Translations under genes and position numbers: made by a program | Assembly: GCF_001510645.1 (NCBI RefSeq) | Contig: NZ_LMVB01000008.1 | Span: 16,300-80,299, forward strand | Source: Paenibacillus sp. FJAT-29882 | Lineage (GTDB): Bacteria; Bacillota; Bacilli; Bacillales; DSM-1321 | Reading direction: 5' to 3' | DNA: 64,000 nucleotides | The notes under the pieces: generated by a model | Databases searched by the model: none | The model's input: the letters and a program-made list of their open reading frames with translations, nothing else | What the model was told of the DNA's origin: nothing | Shown here: piece after piece, positions 35,522 to 46,045 of the stretch | How the letters are laid out: the number at the start of each line of letters is the position of its first letter | Numbering within the stretch: position 1 is the first letter of the stretch

Positions 35522-37702
35522 TTACTTTGAAGGCTTAAATTTATCATCTAGACATCGAGCCATAAAAGCAGCAAAATGTTGACGTGTTAGATTAATCGTT
35601 GGTTTAAACGTTCCATCTTTGTAACCAGCAGTAATATTATTTGCTGCCAGTATGGATATAGAATTATATGCCCAGTATCCTTTTGGGACATCCTTGAAAT
35701 CCGTTGGATAAGTTCCTTTTAAGTCATAAGCCAACACTAGGACCTTAGCCATTTGTGATCGGGTTAACGTTCCGTTAGGATCAAAATATTTTTGACCTTG
35801 GGCATTTATTTTTCCATTGATAATACCTAATTCAACAGCCTTCGCAATCTCTTCATATCCATAATCATCAGGCTTCACATCAATAAATCCCGGATTAAGA
35901 ACACTAGAATAATCCGTAATTCCTTTTTCTCTTAAAATGATCTCTATAGCTTGCAAACGGGTAATTGGTTCATTTGGTTTAAATGTTCCATCTTTGTATC
36001 CTTTAATAATTCCTTTATCAGTCAAATACTCAATCTCATCTACAAAGGAAGTTACATCTTTAAATGTAGTTTTACCATCGAAATCGACTTGGAAATTAGG
36101 TGTTGTTTTTGGTATAGTTCTAGCATCGGTTGTTTGTTCAAAAGAATAGGCTAAATCGAATAGAGATTGTTCACTATATGCCAAACCTAAGAAAGAAATC
36201 CCAACAGGTACCTCTTCTTTCGTAGCTCCGGCAGGCACGGTAATTTCAGGGAATCCAGTGGCCGTTGCTACATAACCCGCAGCATACGTGTCATATGCTT
36301 CACATACATATGTAGGATCTTCCTTATCAAATCTCGGTGAAGCTGGACATGACAACGTTGGAAAAACAATGGCATCCAAATCATTTTCTTCCATCATTGT
36401 TTCGATTTCATGACGTACTTCAGACATTTCTTTCGTTACGATATTGTTGTATTCTGGTGTGTCCTTAAACTCTGCTTGTACCATAGAGTTTTTTAGACCT
36501 TCCAGACGCGCTGGATTTACTGGAGTCGATGAATTCAAGACTTCTGGAGATTCACTGATTTTAATAATTTCTTCTAGAGTTTTCGGCTGACCCTCTGGAA
36601 GTTGACTTAGATATTCTTCTAATTGAACTTTAAAATCCGCGTCATTAACAGGGCCAATAATAGGTGTCCAAAGATATTTCGTCTTTTCTGAGAAAGAAAC
36701 TGGAATAAGCTCTGTACCTATTTTCTCCATCTTTTCTAGTGCCTTTTTGGTAATAGAGTCTACCTCTGCGTTATCTCCAAAAAAGTCACTAGCTACTCCG
36801 ATTCGAGCATTTTTTAAAGCCTTGCTATCTAATAATTTACTATAGTCTTTTACAATGTGATCCTTTGCAAGCAAAGTTTTGTCATCTTTCTCATCAACAC
36901 CAGCCATAAAACTTAATGCAATGGCTGCATCTTCCACAGACTTCGCTAATGGTCCAGTAGTATCAAAATTTAACGAGGATGGAACTACCCCGCTACGACT
37001 TGTTAAACCAAGTGTTGGTCTAATACCAACTAGTCCTGTAACATTAGCTGGTCCTCTGACTGATCCAGATGTATCTGTCCCTAGTCCAAATACGGCAAAA
37101 TTGGCTGCAACTGCCGCTGCAGATCCGCTGCTTGATCCAGAAGCATCTCGGTTTAGATTATACGGATTTAGAGTTAAGCCACCTAATGAGCTGTATCCTA
37201 ACCTGCCATATGATGCTGCGAACTCTGATAAATTTGTTTTTGCAATGATAATTGCCCCTGCATCCTTAAGTTTTTGAATCGTAAAAGCGTCTTCTGTAGG
37301 ATAAGCATCCTTTAATGCTACTGAGCCTGCTGTCGTAGGCATTCCTATTACATCAAAATTATCTTTAACAACGATTGGGATACCATGAAGAATACTTCTT
37401 GAGCCTTCACTTTGTCTTTCTGCATCCAATTGCTTTGCAATCTCTAAAGCTTGATCATTAATGGTAATGATTGAATTAATCGTTGGACCTTGCTTGTCAT
37501 ATTTTTCTATACGCTCTAGATAATATTTAACCAATTGCTCAGAGGTAATCTGATTGTTATTTAATGCTTCAGAAATTTCACCAATACTCTTTTCGAATGG
37601 GTCGAATTTGGTTTCTTCTGCAGAAACACTTACCAAAGGAAGCATGGTTATTACTAAAATAAAAGCTATCAAAGTTTTAAACTTGTATATCGTCTTAAAC
37701 AT
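35522..37702 (-). CDS. Amidase-signature enzyme with three SLH domains
   Basis: A 726-residue secreted protein. A signal peptide (~1-28, ending VSVSAEE) is followed by an amidase-signature domain (~40-530) with the catalytic Lys in VVKDNF (~112), the Ser-rich block ASGSSSGSAAAVAANF and GTDTSGSVRGPANV carrying the cis-Ser and nucleophile Ser. Residues ~545-722 hold three SLH motifs (FKDVTSFVDEIEYL..., ...FIDVKPDDYGYEEIAKAVE..., ...FKDVPKGYWAYNSI...) that bind the wall polymer, so the enzyme is displayed at the surface. The family hydrolyses amides; the substrate is unknown. The gene stands alone with its own terminator. Confidence 0.9.
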   Translation of the reverse strand: MFKTIYKFKTLIAFILVITMLPLVSVSAEETKFDPFEKSIGEISEALNNNQITSEQLVKYYLERIEKYDKQGPTINSIITINDQALEIAKQLDAERQSEGSRSILHGIPIVVKDNFDVIGMPTTAGSVALKDAYPTEDAFTIQKLKDAGAIIIAKTNLSEFAASYGRLGYSSLGGLTLNPYNLNRDASGSSSGSAAAVAANFAVFGLGTDTSGSVRGPANVTGLVGIRPTLGLTSRSGVVPSSLNFDTTGPLAKSVEDAAIALSFMAGVDEKDDKTLLAKDHIVKDYSKLLDSKALKNARIGVASDFFGDNAEVDSITKKALEKMEKIGTELIPVSFSEKTKYLWTPIIGPVNDADFKVQLEEYLSQLPEGQPKTLEEIIKISESPEVLNSSTPVNPARLEGLKNSMVQAEFKDTPEYNNIVTKEMSEVRHEIETMMEENDLDAIVFPTLSCPASPRFDKEDPTYVCEAYDTYAAGYVATATGFPEITVPAGATKEEVPVGISFLGLAYSEQSLFDLAYSFEQTTDARTIPKTTPNFQVDFDGKTTFKDVTSFVDEIEYLTDKGIIKGYKDGTFKPNEPITRLQAIEIILREKGITDYSSVLNPGFIDVKPDDYGYEEIAKAVELGIINGKINAQGQKYFDPNGTLTRSQMAKVLVLAYDLKGTYPTDFKDVPKGYWAYNSISILAANNITAGYKDGTFKPTINLTRQHFAAFMARCLDDKFKPSK

Positions 37703-37868
37703 GGTGTTTCCCCCCTAATATAATTCCTAATTAATAATTAAACTCTTCTATCTCTCTATTTTTTTAAGACATTTTAAATAGACTAAAAACACGATATAAA
37801 TTTGGTCAAAGATTATATTAGATAATCTAACAATCTTTTCAGCCATTTTGCTGATAGAAATCATAATA

Positions 37869-39938
37869 TTACAGTTTAAATTGCTGAATAACTTCCTCTA
37901 ATTCTAATGACATTCTTGCTAACTCTTGAGATGCTAATGAAACCTCTTCCATTGAGGCACTCATCTGTTCTGAGGATGCAGCAACATTTTGTGAATGTTC
38001 GTTTACCTCTAAACTCGTTTTTGAAACTTCCTCTATATGGGTTACAACTTCTGCTATATGTTTTTTCATGTTATCCATCGCTAGGCTAACCTCAGATATT
38101 TTTGTTGTAGCAGCTAGAACTGAATCCTTAATTTCTCCAAAGGCTTTTCCACTTTCATTAACAAGTTTCATTCCTTCTTTAGCAGAGGTTGCCCCCTGAT
38201 TTACGAAACTCATTGAATCCTCAATGCCATCTTTAATATCATTAATAATCTCATTAATCTGCAATGCTGAATGGCTGGATTGCTCGGCAAGTTTCCTTAC
38301 TTCATCTGCCACTACCGCAAATCCCTTCCCATGTTCACCAGCTCTTGCAGCTTCAATTGCCGCATTCAAAGCTAATAAGTTCGTTTGCTCTGAAATGGAC
38401 TGTATGATCAAACTTATCTGGCCAATTTCGTTCGATTTCTCATTTAATACACTAATTTTTTCAGCAGAAGAGGTTACATTTTTATCTATTTCACCCATTT
38501 GCTTTACGGTATGGTTAACAACATCACTACCTTGTTTAGCGGATTCAGCTGAATAATGGATGGAATTGCTAACATTTTTCATACTTACTGTAACATCATC
38601 AACGTGCTTAAATACTTCATTGATAATACCTACTGCATTCTTCATTGCAGCGTTCTGTTCATCTGTTCCGGTGGCAACACTTTGAATTGACTCAGTTATT
38701 TGATTGGAGGCTTTTTGATTCTCAATGGAAGAAGCAGCTAGTTCCTCAGATGTAGCTGATAATGCTTGAGATTCAAACCAAATCTTTTTAATTGTTTCTT
38801 TTAAACTACTAGACATAATATTGTAATTCTTCCCCATATCTCCAATTTCATCATTTGACTTAATCGTGACTAATTGAGTCAAATCACCTTTAGACATAGC
38901 TAGGGATAAATCACTAATACTTTTGATACTTCGTGTTATCCTCAAACTAACAAAAATGGAAACTAATAAAGATACAACAGCGAAAATCCCGCCTATAATG
39001 AAAATCGCCGAGCGTATAGAATCTGCAGTAGTTAAAAGTTCGCTCTTCTCAATAACAGCGATATACTTCCAGCCTTCATTTTTTGAAGAGATTGTGTTTA
39101 ATACATAATCTTTTCCGTCAATTTTTGTTTCAAACGAGCCATCTTTACTTAAATCCTTTAATTCGGGAACATTTAGCTTAGAAATTGGCTGAAAGTTCAA
39201 ATCAGCATTCTTTGGATGTGCAAGGATTGTTCCATCTCCTTGCGCTAGAATTACATAGCCATTTTCCCCTATACTGATTTCCTTAATAATACTCGTTAAA
39301 CCTTCTAAACTAACATCTAGACCTAACACACCGACTTGTTTTCCGCCTTTTTCAATCGCAACTACATTACTTACAATAATTCCCTCTACCCCAGTTGCGG
39401 CGTAGGCACCTGTTAATTTTACTTTCCCTGGTTCTTCTATACCCGTAGTATACCAAGGACGTTCTCTGGGATCGAAACCAGCTGGCACAGGACCCTCAGG
39501 ATATTGAACATACCCTCCATCCGATGTCCCCATATAAGCATAAGCTGCATTAGGATGGCTCTTACCAAATTGAGAAAGCATATCAAATATTGCTTTTTCT
39601 TTCTCCCCATTTGCTGAAGGGGTCATATCAATTGAGCCTTCTCCTGTTATATCTTTATAGGAGGTAATGCTTGAATCAGCATTTAAAACGGCAGGGTTGG
39701 TAGCTAATAAATTGACATTTTCCCTAATAGATTCAAAGTACAAGGAAATTCCATTGTCTACCTGTTTAATTTCTCTTTCACTAGAATTGATATAATCCTT
39801 CTCGGTTTTTTCACTAACTGTTTTATTAACTAAAAAGCCAATAAAGATGATTGGTACTAATGATAGTAATAAAGAATTAATTAAAAACTTTGCCTGAAAT
39901 GAAAATCTTTTATTTCCCATTTTACCAAACCTTTCCAT
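37869..39938 (-). CDS. Methyl-accepting chemotaxis protein with dCache sensor
   Basis: A 689-residue chemoreceptor: TM1 (~16-36), a periplasmic-type double Cache sensor (~40-300, with [19 protein letters not shown]), TM2 (~310-332), HAMP (~335-385) and the signalling domain with the highly conserved hairpin [18 protein letters not shown], and [14 protein letters not shown]. The first start ([15 protein letters not shown]) is used; Met7 is possible. dCache sensors often bind amino acids or other small ligands. The gene is monocistronic and preceded by a ~190-base leader, a terminator and a c-di-GMP-I aptamer, so its synthesis should respond to c-di-GMP, the motile-to-sessile signal. Confidence 0.93.
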   Translation of the reverse strand: MERFGKMGNKRFSFQAKFLINSLLLSLVPIIFIGFLVNKTVSEKTEKDYINSSEREIKQVDNGISLYFESIRENVNLLATNPAVLNADSSITSYKDITGEGSIDMTPSANGEKEKAIFDMLSQFGKSHPNAAYAYMGTSDGGYVQYPEGPVPAGFDPRERPWYTTGIEEPGKVKLTGAYAATGVEGIIVSNVVAIEKGGKQVGVLGLDVSLEGLTSIIKEISIGENGYVILAQGDGTILAHPKNADLNFQPISKLNVPELKDLSKDGSFETKIDGKDYVLNTISSKNEGWKYIAVIEKSELLTTADSIRSAIFIIGGIFAVVSLLVSIFVSLRITRSIKSISDLSLAMSKGDLTQLVTIKSNDEIGDMGKNYNIMSSSLKETIKKIWFESQALSATSEELAASSIENQKASNQITESIQSVATGTDEQNAAMKNAVGIINEVFKHVDDVTVSMKNVSNSIHYSAESAKQGSDVVNHTVKQMGEIDKNVTSSAEKISVLNEKSNEIGQISLIIQSISEQTNLLALNAAIEAARAGEHGKGFAVVADEVRKLAEQSSHSALQINEIINDIKDGIEDSMSFVNQGATSAKEGMKLVNESGKAFGEIKDSVLAATTKISEVSLAMDNMKKHIAEVVTHIEEVSKTSLEVNEHSQNVAASSEQMSASMEEVSLASQELARMSLELEEVIQQFKL

Positions 39939-40124
39939 TTTTTGTTTTAAGCAAGCATAAGATGCTTACTGTTACCTAGCTATTAAATCGTTAACTTCAA
40001 TAATCTCTCATCCCTTATTAAATATTTTTTTAGCAAAGTTATTATCCTACATTCACAATTCACTAAAAAATAATCCAGGTTTGTTGATGATTCACAAATT
40101 CTCGCTTCTGGAAACTAGTATTGC

Positions 40125-40161
40125 AAAAAAAAAAGACTACTCTATGTACCATAGAATAGCC
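40125..40161 (-). terminator. Intrinsic terminator of the c-di-GMP riboswitch
   Basis: On the minus strand GGCTATTCTATG and CATAGAGTAGTC pair around TAC and are followed by ten Ts. It lies between the aptamer and the chemoreceptor start and is the likely expression platform. Confidence 0.85.
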
Positions 40162-40187
40162 AAAGGATATTAATAAACATTAATCCA

Positions 40188-40297
40188 CAAATTTGGTAAC
40201 CAGGCGATCATAGTTTAAATTACGGGACTTTCGACCACTACCTAAACCTTAGACCCTAGGCTTTGCGTCCTATTCTTTCGAAATAGTTTGCCTTTAT
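40188..40297 (-). promoter_or_regulatory. c-di-GMP-I (GEMM-I) riboswitch aptamer
   Basis: Minus-strand order: GGCAAAC, a stem capped by TTCGAAAGAA, GGACGCAAAGCC, GGGTCTAAGG, GGTAG and CGCCTGGTTACC. These are the hallmark blocks of the GEMM-I class (GCAAACCxxxxGAAAxxxxGGACGCAAAGCC and a tetraloop-receptor helix). It stands upstream of a chemoreceptor gene, a typical GEMM target, with an intrinsic terminator between. Confidence 0.88.
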
Positions 40298-40651
40298 ATT
40301 CCATAAATACCAATCTAAAATCACATTATATTATATTCTCACATAATTCTACAAACTTCAACAATTTTCGCAAAATAAACCAATACTTTTTATTAACAAG
40401 TATTGTTCTTTGAAGAAACTAAGATTGCTTTAAATTTTATTCAGGTTACTGCAAACATACAAAACGCATATGACGCTCTAACGCCACCATTTACTATGTA
40501 AGCTAAATCGTGTACAACGCTACACTCACCTAATCACAATGGTGGCGGTGCGAAGCCAGAATTCGCACTATTTCTCAATAATATAGGTATACTTGATAAG
40601 AAGATTGGCTATATTATGAGATTGCGAAGACCCGCCCCATGTCCCCATACA
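40298..40651. other. Non-coding segment with paired structures
   Basis: This stretch must hold the promoter for the GEMM leader (minus strand). Near 40476-40568, AACGCCACCATT pairs with AATGGTGGCGGT and encloses a ~45-base loop, immediately followed by the hairpin GTGCGAA/TTCGCAC. It might be a structured RNA or a relic; there is no gene. Confidence 0.4.
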
Positions 40652-40695
40652 AAAAAGCTTTCCACCAGTTCAAGTAACTGATGAAAAGCTTTTTT
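40652..40695 (+). terminator. Hairpin family copy 3, likely integrase-tail relic
   Basis: AAAAAGCTTTCCACCAGTTCA and ACTGATGAAAAGCTTTTTT pair around a few bases and end in T-rich DNA, followed by TTAATTTG. It also lines up with the last codons of the integrase at 53345-53402 (AGCCTCTCAAAAGTTCACTG...CATGAGAAGCCTCAGTTAATTT), so it is probably derived from an integrase 3' end. Confidence 0.65.
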
Positions 40696-40730
40696 AATTT
40701 GATAAACCTCTTATACTAGGCTCATGATGT

Positions 40731-40749
40731 TTATTACATCATGCCGCCC
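40731..40749 (+). other. Attachment-site copy (attL), identical to groEL end
   Basis: TTATTACATCATGCCGCCC is identical to 53469-53487, which is the groEL 3' end and stop region. Together the two 19-bp direct repeats bound a 12.7-kb segment that contains an integrase. This is the outer left attachment site of the stacked islands. Confidence 0.8.
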
Positions 40750-40885
40750 GTGAGATGAGAGTGTGTAATATCTTTAATGCCATGTACCAAAAGTGCGGTA
40801 TATCAAGGTTTTAGCAAATTAGAATTGTAACATCTTTAACGGGAATTTACCGTTTTTCGTATGATTGCGTTAGCAATTTTATTAG
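40750..40885 (+). repeat. Island left-end sequence, copy 1
   Basis: After the att core, GAGAGTGTGTAATATCTTTAA, ... GTGCGGTATATCAAGGTTTT, TGTAACATCTTTAACG and TTACCGTTTTTC recur after the att copies at 45811 (first part) and 49336 (whole). Direct repeats of TGTAA(T/C)ATCTTTAA and of GTTAGCA look like arm-type integrase binding sites. Confidence 0.65.
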
Positions 40886-40963
40886 TAAATTGATCAATTT
40901 TATTAAATTAGAAATAGTTAATATTCTTAGAGCTATAATCGCTTCTCACATAATATTAGCTAA

Positions 40964-43900
40964 TTAAAATCTATCTTTCATTTCTAATTCTTTATATTGA
41001 TCTAATATAGTGTATTTTATATCAGTTCCATTATCAGTCCAACATATGAACCATTCTTCTTTTCTACTGCGCTCAGACCTCTTCTCCATATAAAAATCCC
41101 ATATCACTGATAAATTGTTTTCACTTAAATATTTTTCTAAATAGTCAGCTCTAAATAACAAATTACTTTCATATCCCATATACTGAGCATCAAAGGCAAC
41201 TAAATTATTCTCACCATCTTTCCAGATCCCCTCGGAAATCTGAAATAACATAAAAAACTTTACTAAATTAGTATTGGGCAAAAGATAGCTACAAGAAGTT
41301 CTTTCACCAGAATCAAGGCTGATATTTGTTTCCCATAGATATTCCCATATTGCATCTTCACAATCGATATCTTCAAATTCATTTTTATAAAAGATATCAG
41401 AGAAGGACGGATGCCAATAATGCTCAAATGCAAATACACTATACGTATTAGCCCAAGAAACACTTGTATCTCCTTTCTTTTCAGATTTCAAAGCAATATA
41501 TTTTCCTTTATCATTATCAGGTATAAAAACTGCCTTTGATTTTATGAAAAATTCATCTTTGTCTACAAACTTTTTTCCATTTTCTCTTTTTTGGAGAAGC
41601 ATTTGTGCTAAAGAGATATATTTATTGCCTTCGTACTCAATAAATATAAAGTCATCAAGCTTATTAAACTCTTCTTTGTTTTGCACCCATGTTTTATCTG
41701 AATTATATGGCAAATATGATTTAATTAAATTTTGTTGACTGTTATCTTTTGTTGGGTACTTCAATAGACTAGGATCAATGTTTCTTAGGAACGGATCCCA
41801 TGGACCGTTGTATTTCTTGTAATAATCTTTCTTAATTCCTAAGAAATGCTCTTCTTCTTTTAAAGTTTCTTCGTTTTCTTCAACTACCAGTTCTATATCT
41901 TCTCCTGATTGAGTTTTGAACATTTTATCCATGTATGAATATATTCTTTTATTTTGCAACTCCGTATATTTTTGATATTCAGGAGTATATAACTTTATTT
42001 CTTTGTATATAGGATAGTTATCTGTTAATTTAGCTAATAACTCATATAGTGCAACCCACTGGTATTTTTTACCCATACGCTCTACTAGATTTTCATGTCT
42101 ATTATGATATCTTAGATTCCGATCATAATTACCATGTTTTTTTTCATCATATCCATAGTCAATAATTCTCATTGTAGCAATATTACTTAAATCTTGGTCG
42201 TCAAATTGATTTCTCCAGTCATATAATGCACTCCCAAAAACATACCTTCCAAAATCTCCATATGCCCCAGTTCCTCTTCCATATTCAGTTGTCATAGATC
42301 TAATTATTGCATGGAATCCACTAAACTCTTCCCCTGCTACTTGCTGCATTTCTTTTAATTTTTCATCTACTTCTTGTAAAGAATATGTTTTTTCATACCA
42401 GTTACTCGAATATGGAGGGTTTATTTTTTTATACTCTTCAAGATCAATAATTCCCTTATTAGCAGCAAATAGAATAATCCCTCTCGCATAATCTCTAATT
42501 AGCACATTCGGATAAACATCATTTTGATTAAATATTTTAGTATAAATAATATCAACTATTTCCTCTAATTGTGGTACTTCATTTGTTCTTAGAATTGCAC
42601 CATATGAACTTGCAAATAGTCTTTCCAATATATATGGATCATTAACATCAATAAACCTATTAATATTCTTTAAAATAATCGATGGTTCATTCATATATAG
42701 TTTTACTAGAGCCATAGTAGAAGTATCTCTTAATTTACGGTCAGTACATGTAAATAGCCAAATAATAGTCCAAGACAGCAATTCAAAATTCTCACGCTTG
42801 AAGTGTTGAAAGCTTAAATTTTGTTTTAGAATGATCTCTACCAGTCGTGTTGGCACTTCTGAATTATTATTTATAGATATAGTCCAACTTCCGTCCCTTA
42901 TAGACATTGCTAAAGGATAAATGTTACTATGTAAAAATTCTGCATTTAATGGTGATTCTATAATATAAGACTGTTTTAACAAGCTTTCATAAACTAAACT
43001 TTGTAAACCTATATTCTCTTGTCTCAGACATAGATCAATCCAATGGAAAGTTCTTTCATTAATATTTTGCACATTTCTCCATGAGATCCCTCGAATAAAA
43101 GATTCTGCTGTATCAAAGGTTATCAACTTAATATCAACTAAATCAAGTAATTCTTTGTTTAACTTTTCAGGAACAATTATTGAAAGACTCTCATAAACTC
43201 CATAAAAATAAGGATTATCAGATGACAATATTTTGTCAAATAGTTCTTTACCTTCTTGCTGATACTTTTCTAATAAAACTAAGGATATATATATATCTGC
43301 AAACCTTTCATAAGTAAAATATACTAAACTTTCACCACGATACCCTGAATTTATTGATAAAATATTTTCTTCTTCTAGCCCTAAAATTATTTCTCTATAA
43401 CCAGATATATAAGGACTCACCGTACTATGTAATACTTCATAAAGTTCACTCAATTCAATATAATGACTTTCACTTTCAATAAATTTCGCAGCAATTTCCT
43501 TCAATATTTTATCAACCAGATTTAAAGAGTTTGCGTACGGAAATCTTTGATCAAGTGACAATCTGTTATTAATCTTTTCCACATATCTTTCTAATACCTC
43601 AACTATACTCCAACCTCTATACCCAACATATTCTTCTTGAATTGCTTCACAATAAATCTGTAAGAATAAAGGGTTATAGCACTCATTTTCTAAAGATGGG
43701 AATACTAATGGATTTATTCTATAGTAATTAAAAAAAGGCTCTAATGCTTCCAAACTTAAATCCTTAAATCCCTTATGTTCTAATTTGTGTAACGGAAAGT
43801 CTGCCTCAATATTTTCAGGTAATACGCTTCTAATATAGTTACTTCTAACAGATAAGGCCACAGCAATATTGTCAAATTCTTTAATGGAATTTAAAAAGTT

Positions 43901-45208
43901 CAACAAATAATTTTTCCAAAAATATTTACCTTCACCCTCATTTAAAGCATCTATTATAATTACAGTTCTCTTATTTTTCTTATTCGCTCTATCATTAAAT
44001 TCTTTCAGAAAAGACTCTTTAGAACCTTTATATTCAATCAAATCAAATAATTGTTTGAAAGGATGATCATGCGTATTTAAATGTTGTCCTAAAAATAAAA
44101 AAACACTGTGACCTGCTTCCTGCAATCTTTTAGCGTTATCGGCTAATAAATGTGATTTACCTATTCCCGCATCTCCATATATCAATAAATAAGGCTCATT
44201 AATTAATATTGGTCTTACCAAGTGTATATATTCATTTAATTCGCTTTCATACCTATTTATTATTTGGATTGGATTGATTAACTCTTCCCTAACGTTCTTT
44301 TTACCTTCTTCATATAGCTTGTATCTTACTCCATCTACTTCTGCCACAAAGCTATTAATCTCTTCAGAAAGACATTTCAAACTACTGTGTAAATAGAATT
44401 CTTTATCTTCACAGTCAATCTCTTTAAAATAATTTAAAACCTTTTCAATAAACTTTATATCATCGTACCCTAAATCTTCACTATGTTTATTGAAAGCTTT
44501 ACTGAATTCCATAATACTCATTTGCAATTTACCTAATAACTCACTAAAATGCTGAAAAATTTGCTTATTACTTACTAAAGAATTAAATATTGCATTAAAA
44601 TCCGTTTCTACATTCGCCTCTGAAATATACCTTTTTCCTAAATCCAAAATGTTTCGGTCTAGTATTTTCTCTAAATGTTCATCCGTGTATTTTTCCAAAT
44701 AAGCTCTTTCTTGAATTTCTAATAAATTTTTTTCGAAATATTCCTGTAAACTCTTATTACTTTCTACAATGCTATTTTGAATATTAGATAAAATACTCAT
44801 TTCATTTGATTTAAAACTTTTATCTCTGTACTTTTCAAGATATGTAATTAAATCATTAAGATATTGATCTACAACAGGATGATTTTCTATTTCTTTTAGC
44901 TGCACAGATTTTCTATAATGATTTATCTCATTGATTGCTAGTTTAGATAACTGCTCTACAAATGCCACTTTAGGAACAGAGATATAAGTAGCTCCAAATA
45001 CATAGTTAAATATCAAAAGTCCATTCATTTCATCATTTAAAAACTTTTGAAATGTATTTGAATCAACAAATGTATCTTCATACTCTTTTTGGAAGGTTTT
45101 TATCTTTTTAAATTTCCCTTTAACCTTCCATTTTTCTATTAAATTTCCACTTATAAAACCTATTAATTTTCCTACTAAAGGTTTAACTATAAATGAAATA
45201 TTCACCAT
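40964..45208 (-). CDS. STAND/NACHT-like NTPase, candidate phage-defence protein
   Basis: A 1414-residue protein. Residues 1-~330 are helical with no recognised nuclease or protease. The P-loop NTPase spans ~335-620, with Walker A YGDAGIGKSHLLA (~340-352), Walker B TVIIIDALNEGEG (~416-428) and a sensor-like VALSVRSNYIR. The C-terminal ~750 residues are helical-repeat-like, ending in an aromatic-rich domain. The IDALNEG form of Walker B, the size and the effector-NTPase-sensor layout recall Avs-type antiviral STAND proteins, but I cannot assign a type and see no classic effector motif. It is the sole cargo of an island at the groEL end, and its A+T content is higher than the core genes. Defence is inferred. 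Confidence 0.7.
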   Translation of the reverse strand: MVNISFIVKPLVGKLIGFISGNLIEKWKVKGKFKKIKTFQKEYEDTFVDSNTFQKFLNDEMNGLLIFNYVFGATYISVPKVAFVEQLSKLAINEINHYRKSVQLKEIENHPVVDQYLNDLITYLEKYRDKSFKSNEMSILSNIQNSIVESNKSLQEYFEKNLLEIQERAYLEKYTDEHLEKILDRNILDLGKRYISEANVETDFNAIFNSLVSNKQIFQHFSELLGKLQMSIMEFSKAFNKHSEDLGYDDIKFIEKVLNYFKEIDCEDKEFYLHSSLKCLSEEINSFVAEVDGVRYKLYEEGKKNVREELINPIQIINRYESELNEYIHLVRPILINEPYLLIYGDAGIGKSHLLADNAKRLQEAGHSVFLFLGQHLNTHDHPFKQLFDLIEYKGSKESFLKEFNDRANKKNKRTVIIIDALNEGEGKYFWKNYLLNFLNSIKEFDNIAVALSVRSNYIRSVLPENIEADFPLHKLEHKGFKDLSLEALEPFFNYYRINPLVFPSLENECYNPLFLQIYCEAIQEEYVGYRGWSIVEVLERYVEKINNRLSLDQRFPYANSLNLVDKILKEIAAKFIESESHYIELSELYEVLHSTVSPYISGYREIILGLEEENILSINSGYRGESLVYFTYERFADIYISLVLLEKYQQEGKELFDKILSSDNPYFYGVYESLSIIVPEKLNKELLDLVDIKLITFDTAESFIRGISWRNVQNINERTFHWIDLCLRQENIGLQSLVYESLLKQSYIIESPLNAEFLHSNIYPLAMSIRDGSWTISINNNSEVPTRLVEIILKQNLSFQHFKRENFELLSWTIIWLFTCTDRKLRDTSTMALVKLYMNEPSIILKNINRFIDVNDPYILERLFASSYGAILRTNEVPQLEEIVDIIYTKIFNQNDVYPNVLIRDYARGIILFAANKGIIDLEEYKKINPPYSSNWYEKTYSLQEVDEKLKEMQQVAGEEFSGFHAIIRSMTTEYGRGTGAYGDFGRYVFGSALYDWRNQFDDQDLSNIATMRIIDYGYDEKKHGNYDRNLRYHNRHENLVERMGKKYQWVALYELLAKLTDNYPIYKEIKLYTPEYQKYTELQNKRIYSYMDKMFKTQSGEDIELVVEENEETLKEEEHFLGIKKDYYKKYNGPWDPFLRNIDPSLLKYPTKDNSQQNLIKSYLPYNSDKTWVQNKEEFNKLDDFIFIEYEGNKYISLAQMLLQKRENGKKFVDKDEFFIKSKAVFIPDNDKGKYIALKSEKKGDTSVSWANTYSVFAFEHYWHPSFSDIFYKNEFEDIDCEDAIWEYLWETNISLDSGERTSCSYLLPNTNLVKFFMLFQISEGIWKDGENNLVAFDAQYMGYESNLLFRADYLEKYLSENNLSVIWDFYMEKRSERSRKEEWFICWTDNGTDIKYTILDQYKELEMKDRF

Positions 45209-45689
45209 TCATCTCTACACCCTCTCTAAACTTAGCACTTAATATCATTAACAAATTTTAACTATATAAATACTTCGAAAAAATTATTTAATCTAATCTA
45301 GATAAAGTGTAAACTTTTCCCACAAGACATTCTACTAATTTCGATATTTTTTGTGAATTTTCACAACTTTATTCCCCTCCTTATCAAACATTGTAATAGT
45401 ATTATTTTTAGTGATACTTCTCTTTAGAGAGAACTGAGACCAATTAAGTATTAAAGTTGCAATATCACTAGATATAGTAATTATTGATTAACCGTTAGAT
45501 TCAAAAGATACAGTAACAAACATTCGAAAGCTGTAGTCATATTTTATCATGTTCTCCAGCCTTTTTTAGATTTGGCTGTGTTATAATAACGATGTTGATT
45601 TTTGGCTCATTTTAACAACAATATCGTTTAACATAGCCTTAAATTTAGATAAGTTGAGTTAAAACCTATTTGATCTTTCTAGAAAAATA
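45209..45689. other. Non-coding region upstream of the NTPase gene
   Basis: Promoter region of the minus-strand NTPase gene; very A+T-rich. No ORF is supported. It contains the long hairpin at 45573-45637. Confidence 0.5.
45573..45637. repeat. Imperfect inverted repeat
   Basis: GGCTGTGTTATAATAACGAT and ATCGTTTAACATAGCC pair with one bulge around a ~25-base loop. It resembles a miniature inverted-repeat element or the fused ends of a lost insertion sequence. Confidence 0.5.
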
Positions 45690-45740
45690 AAAAGAGGCTT
45701 CCCACAAGTTTGGCCAACTTATGAAAAACCTCTATTAAAA
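45690..45740 (+). pseudogene. Integrase 3'-end relic at island A/B border
   Basis: AAAGAGGCTTCCCACAAGTT, then AACTTATGAAAAACCTC and TTAA line up with the integrase end at 53350-53400. The following bases (ATTAGCATTTCACTC, then a TATACCAAGG-type block) match those after the intact integrase, up to the att copy at 45811. It still folds as a hairpin. Confidence 0.65.
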
Positions 45741-45810
45741 ACACTATTGATAACAAAATATTAGCATTTCACTCAAAACCCCTTATATACCAAGGTATCT
45801 AGGGATTCAT

Positions 45811-45826
45811 CACATCATGCCTCCCG
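45811..45826 (+). other. Internal attachment-site copy, island A/B border
   Basis: CACATCATGCCTCCCG differs from the groEL-end core at two positions. It is preceded by an integrase-tail relic and followed by the same left-end block (GAGAGTGTGTAATATCTTTAAC) as at 40750, so it is a fused attR/attL between two islands. Confidence 0.7.
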
Positions 45827-45895
45827 TAAGGCGAGAGTGTGTAATATCTTTAACGATGAGTGCAGAAAGTGTAGTATATCAAGGTTTTTCCTGAA
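45827..45895 (+). repeat. Island left-end sequence, copy 2 (partial)
   Basis: GAGAGTGTGTAATATCTTTA, AGTGTAGTATATCAAGG and TTTTT match the first half of the left-end block at 40750; the second half (TGTAACATCTTT...) is absent. Confidence 0.65.
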
Positions 45896-46045
45896 TCATT
45901 CAGCTTTTTATTTAGAAATATTAACATTTACAACAAATGGAAAAATACTTAGAAAGCCGCTGCATTTTATTGAAAATATTTGTTTACATTTATGCCTACG
46001 AAAAAATAACTTACGGAATACCGCCCTTTTCTCTGAGTATCTTCA

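Noticed and set aside
31023..45740. CRISPR array made of the related hairpins
   Set aside because: The copies are kilobases apart, vary in their outer stems and have no regular spacers.
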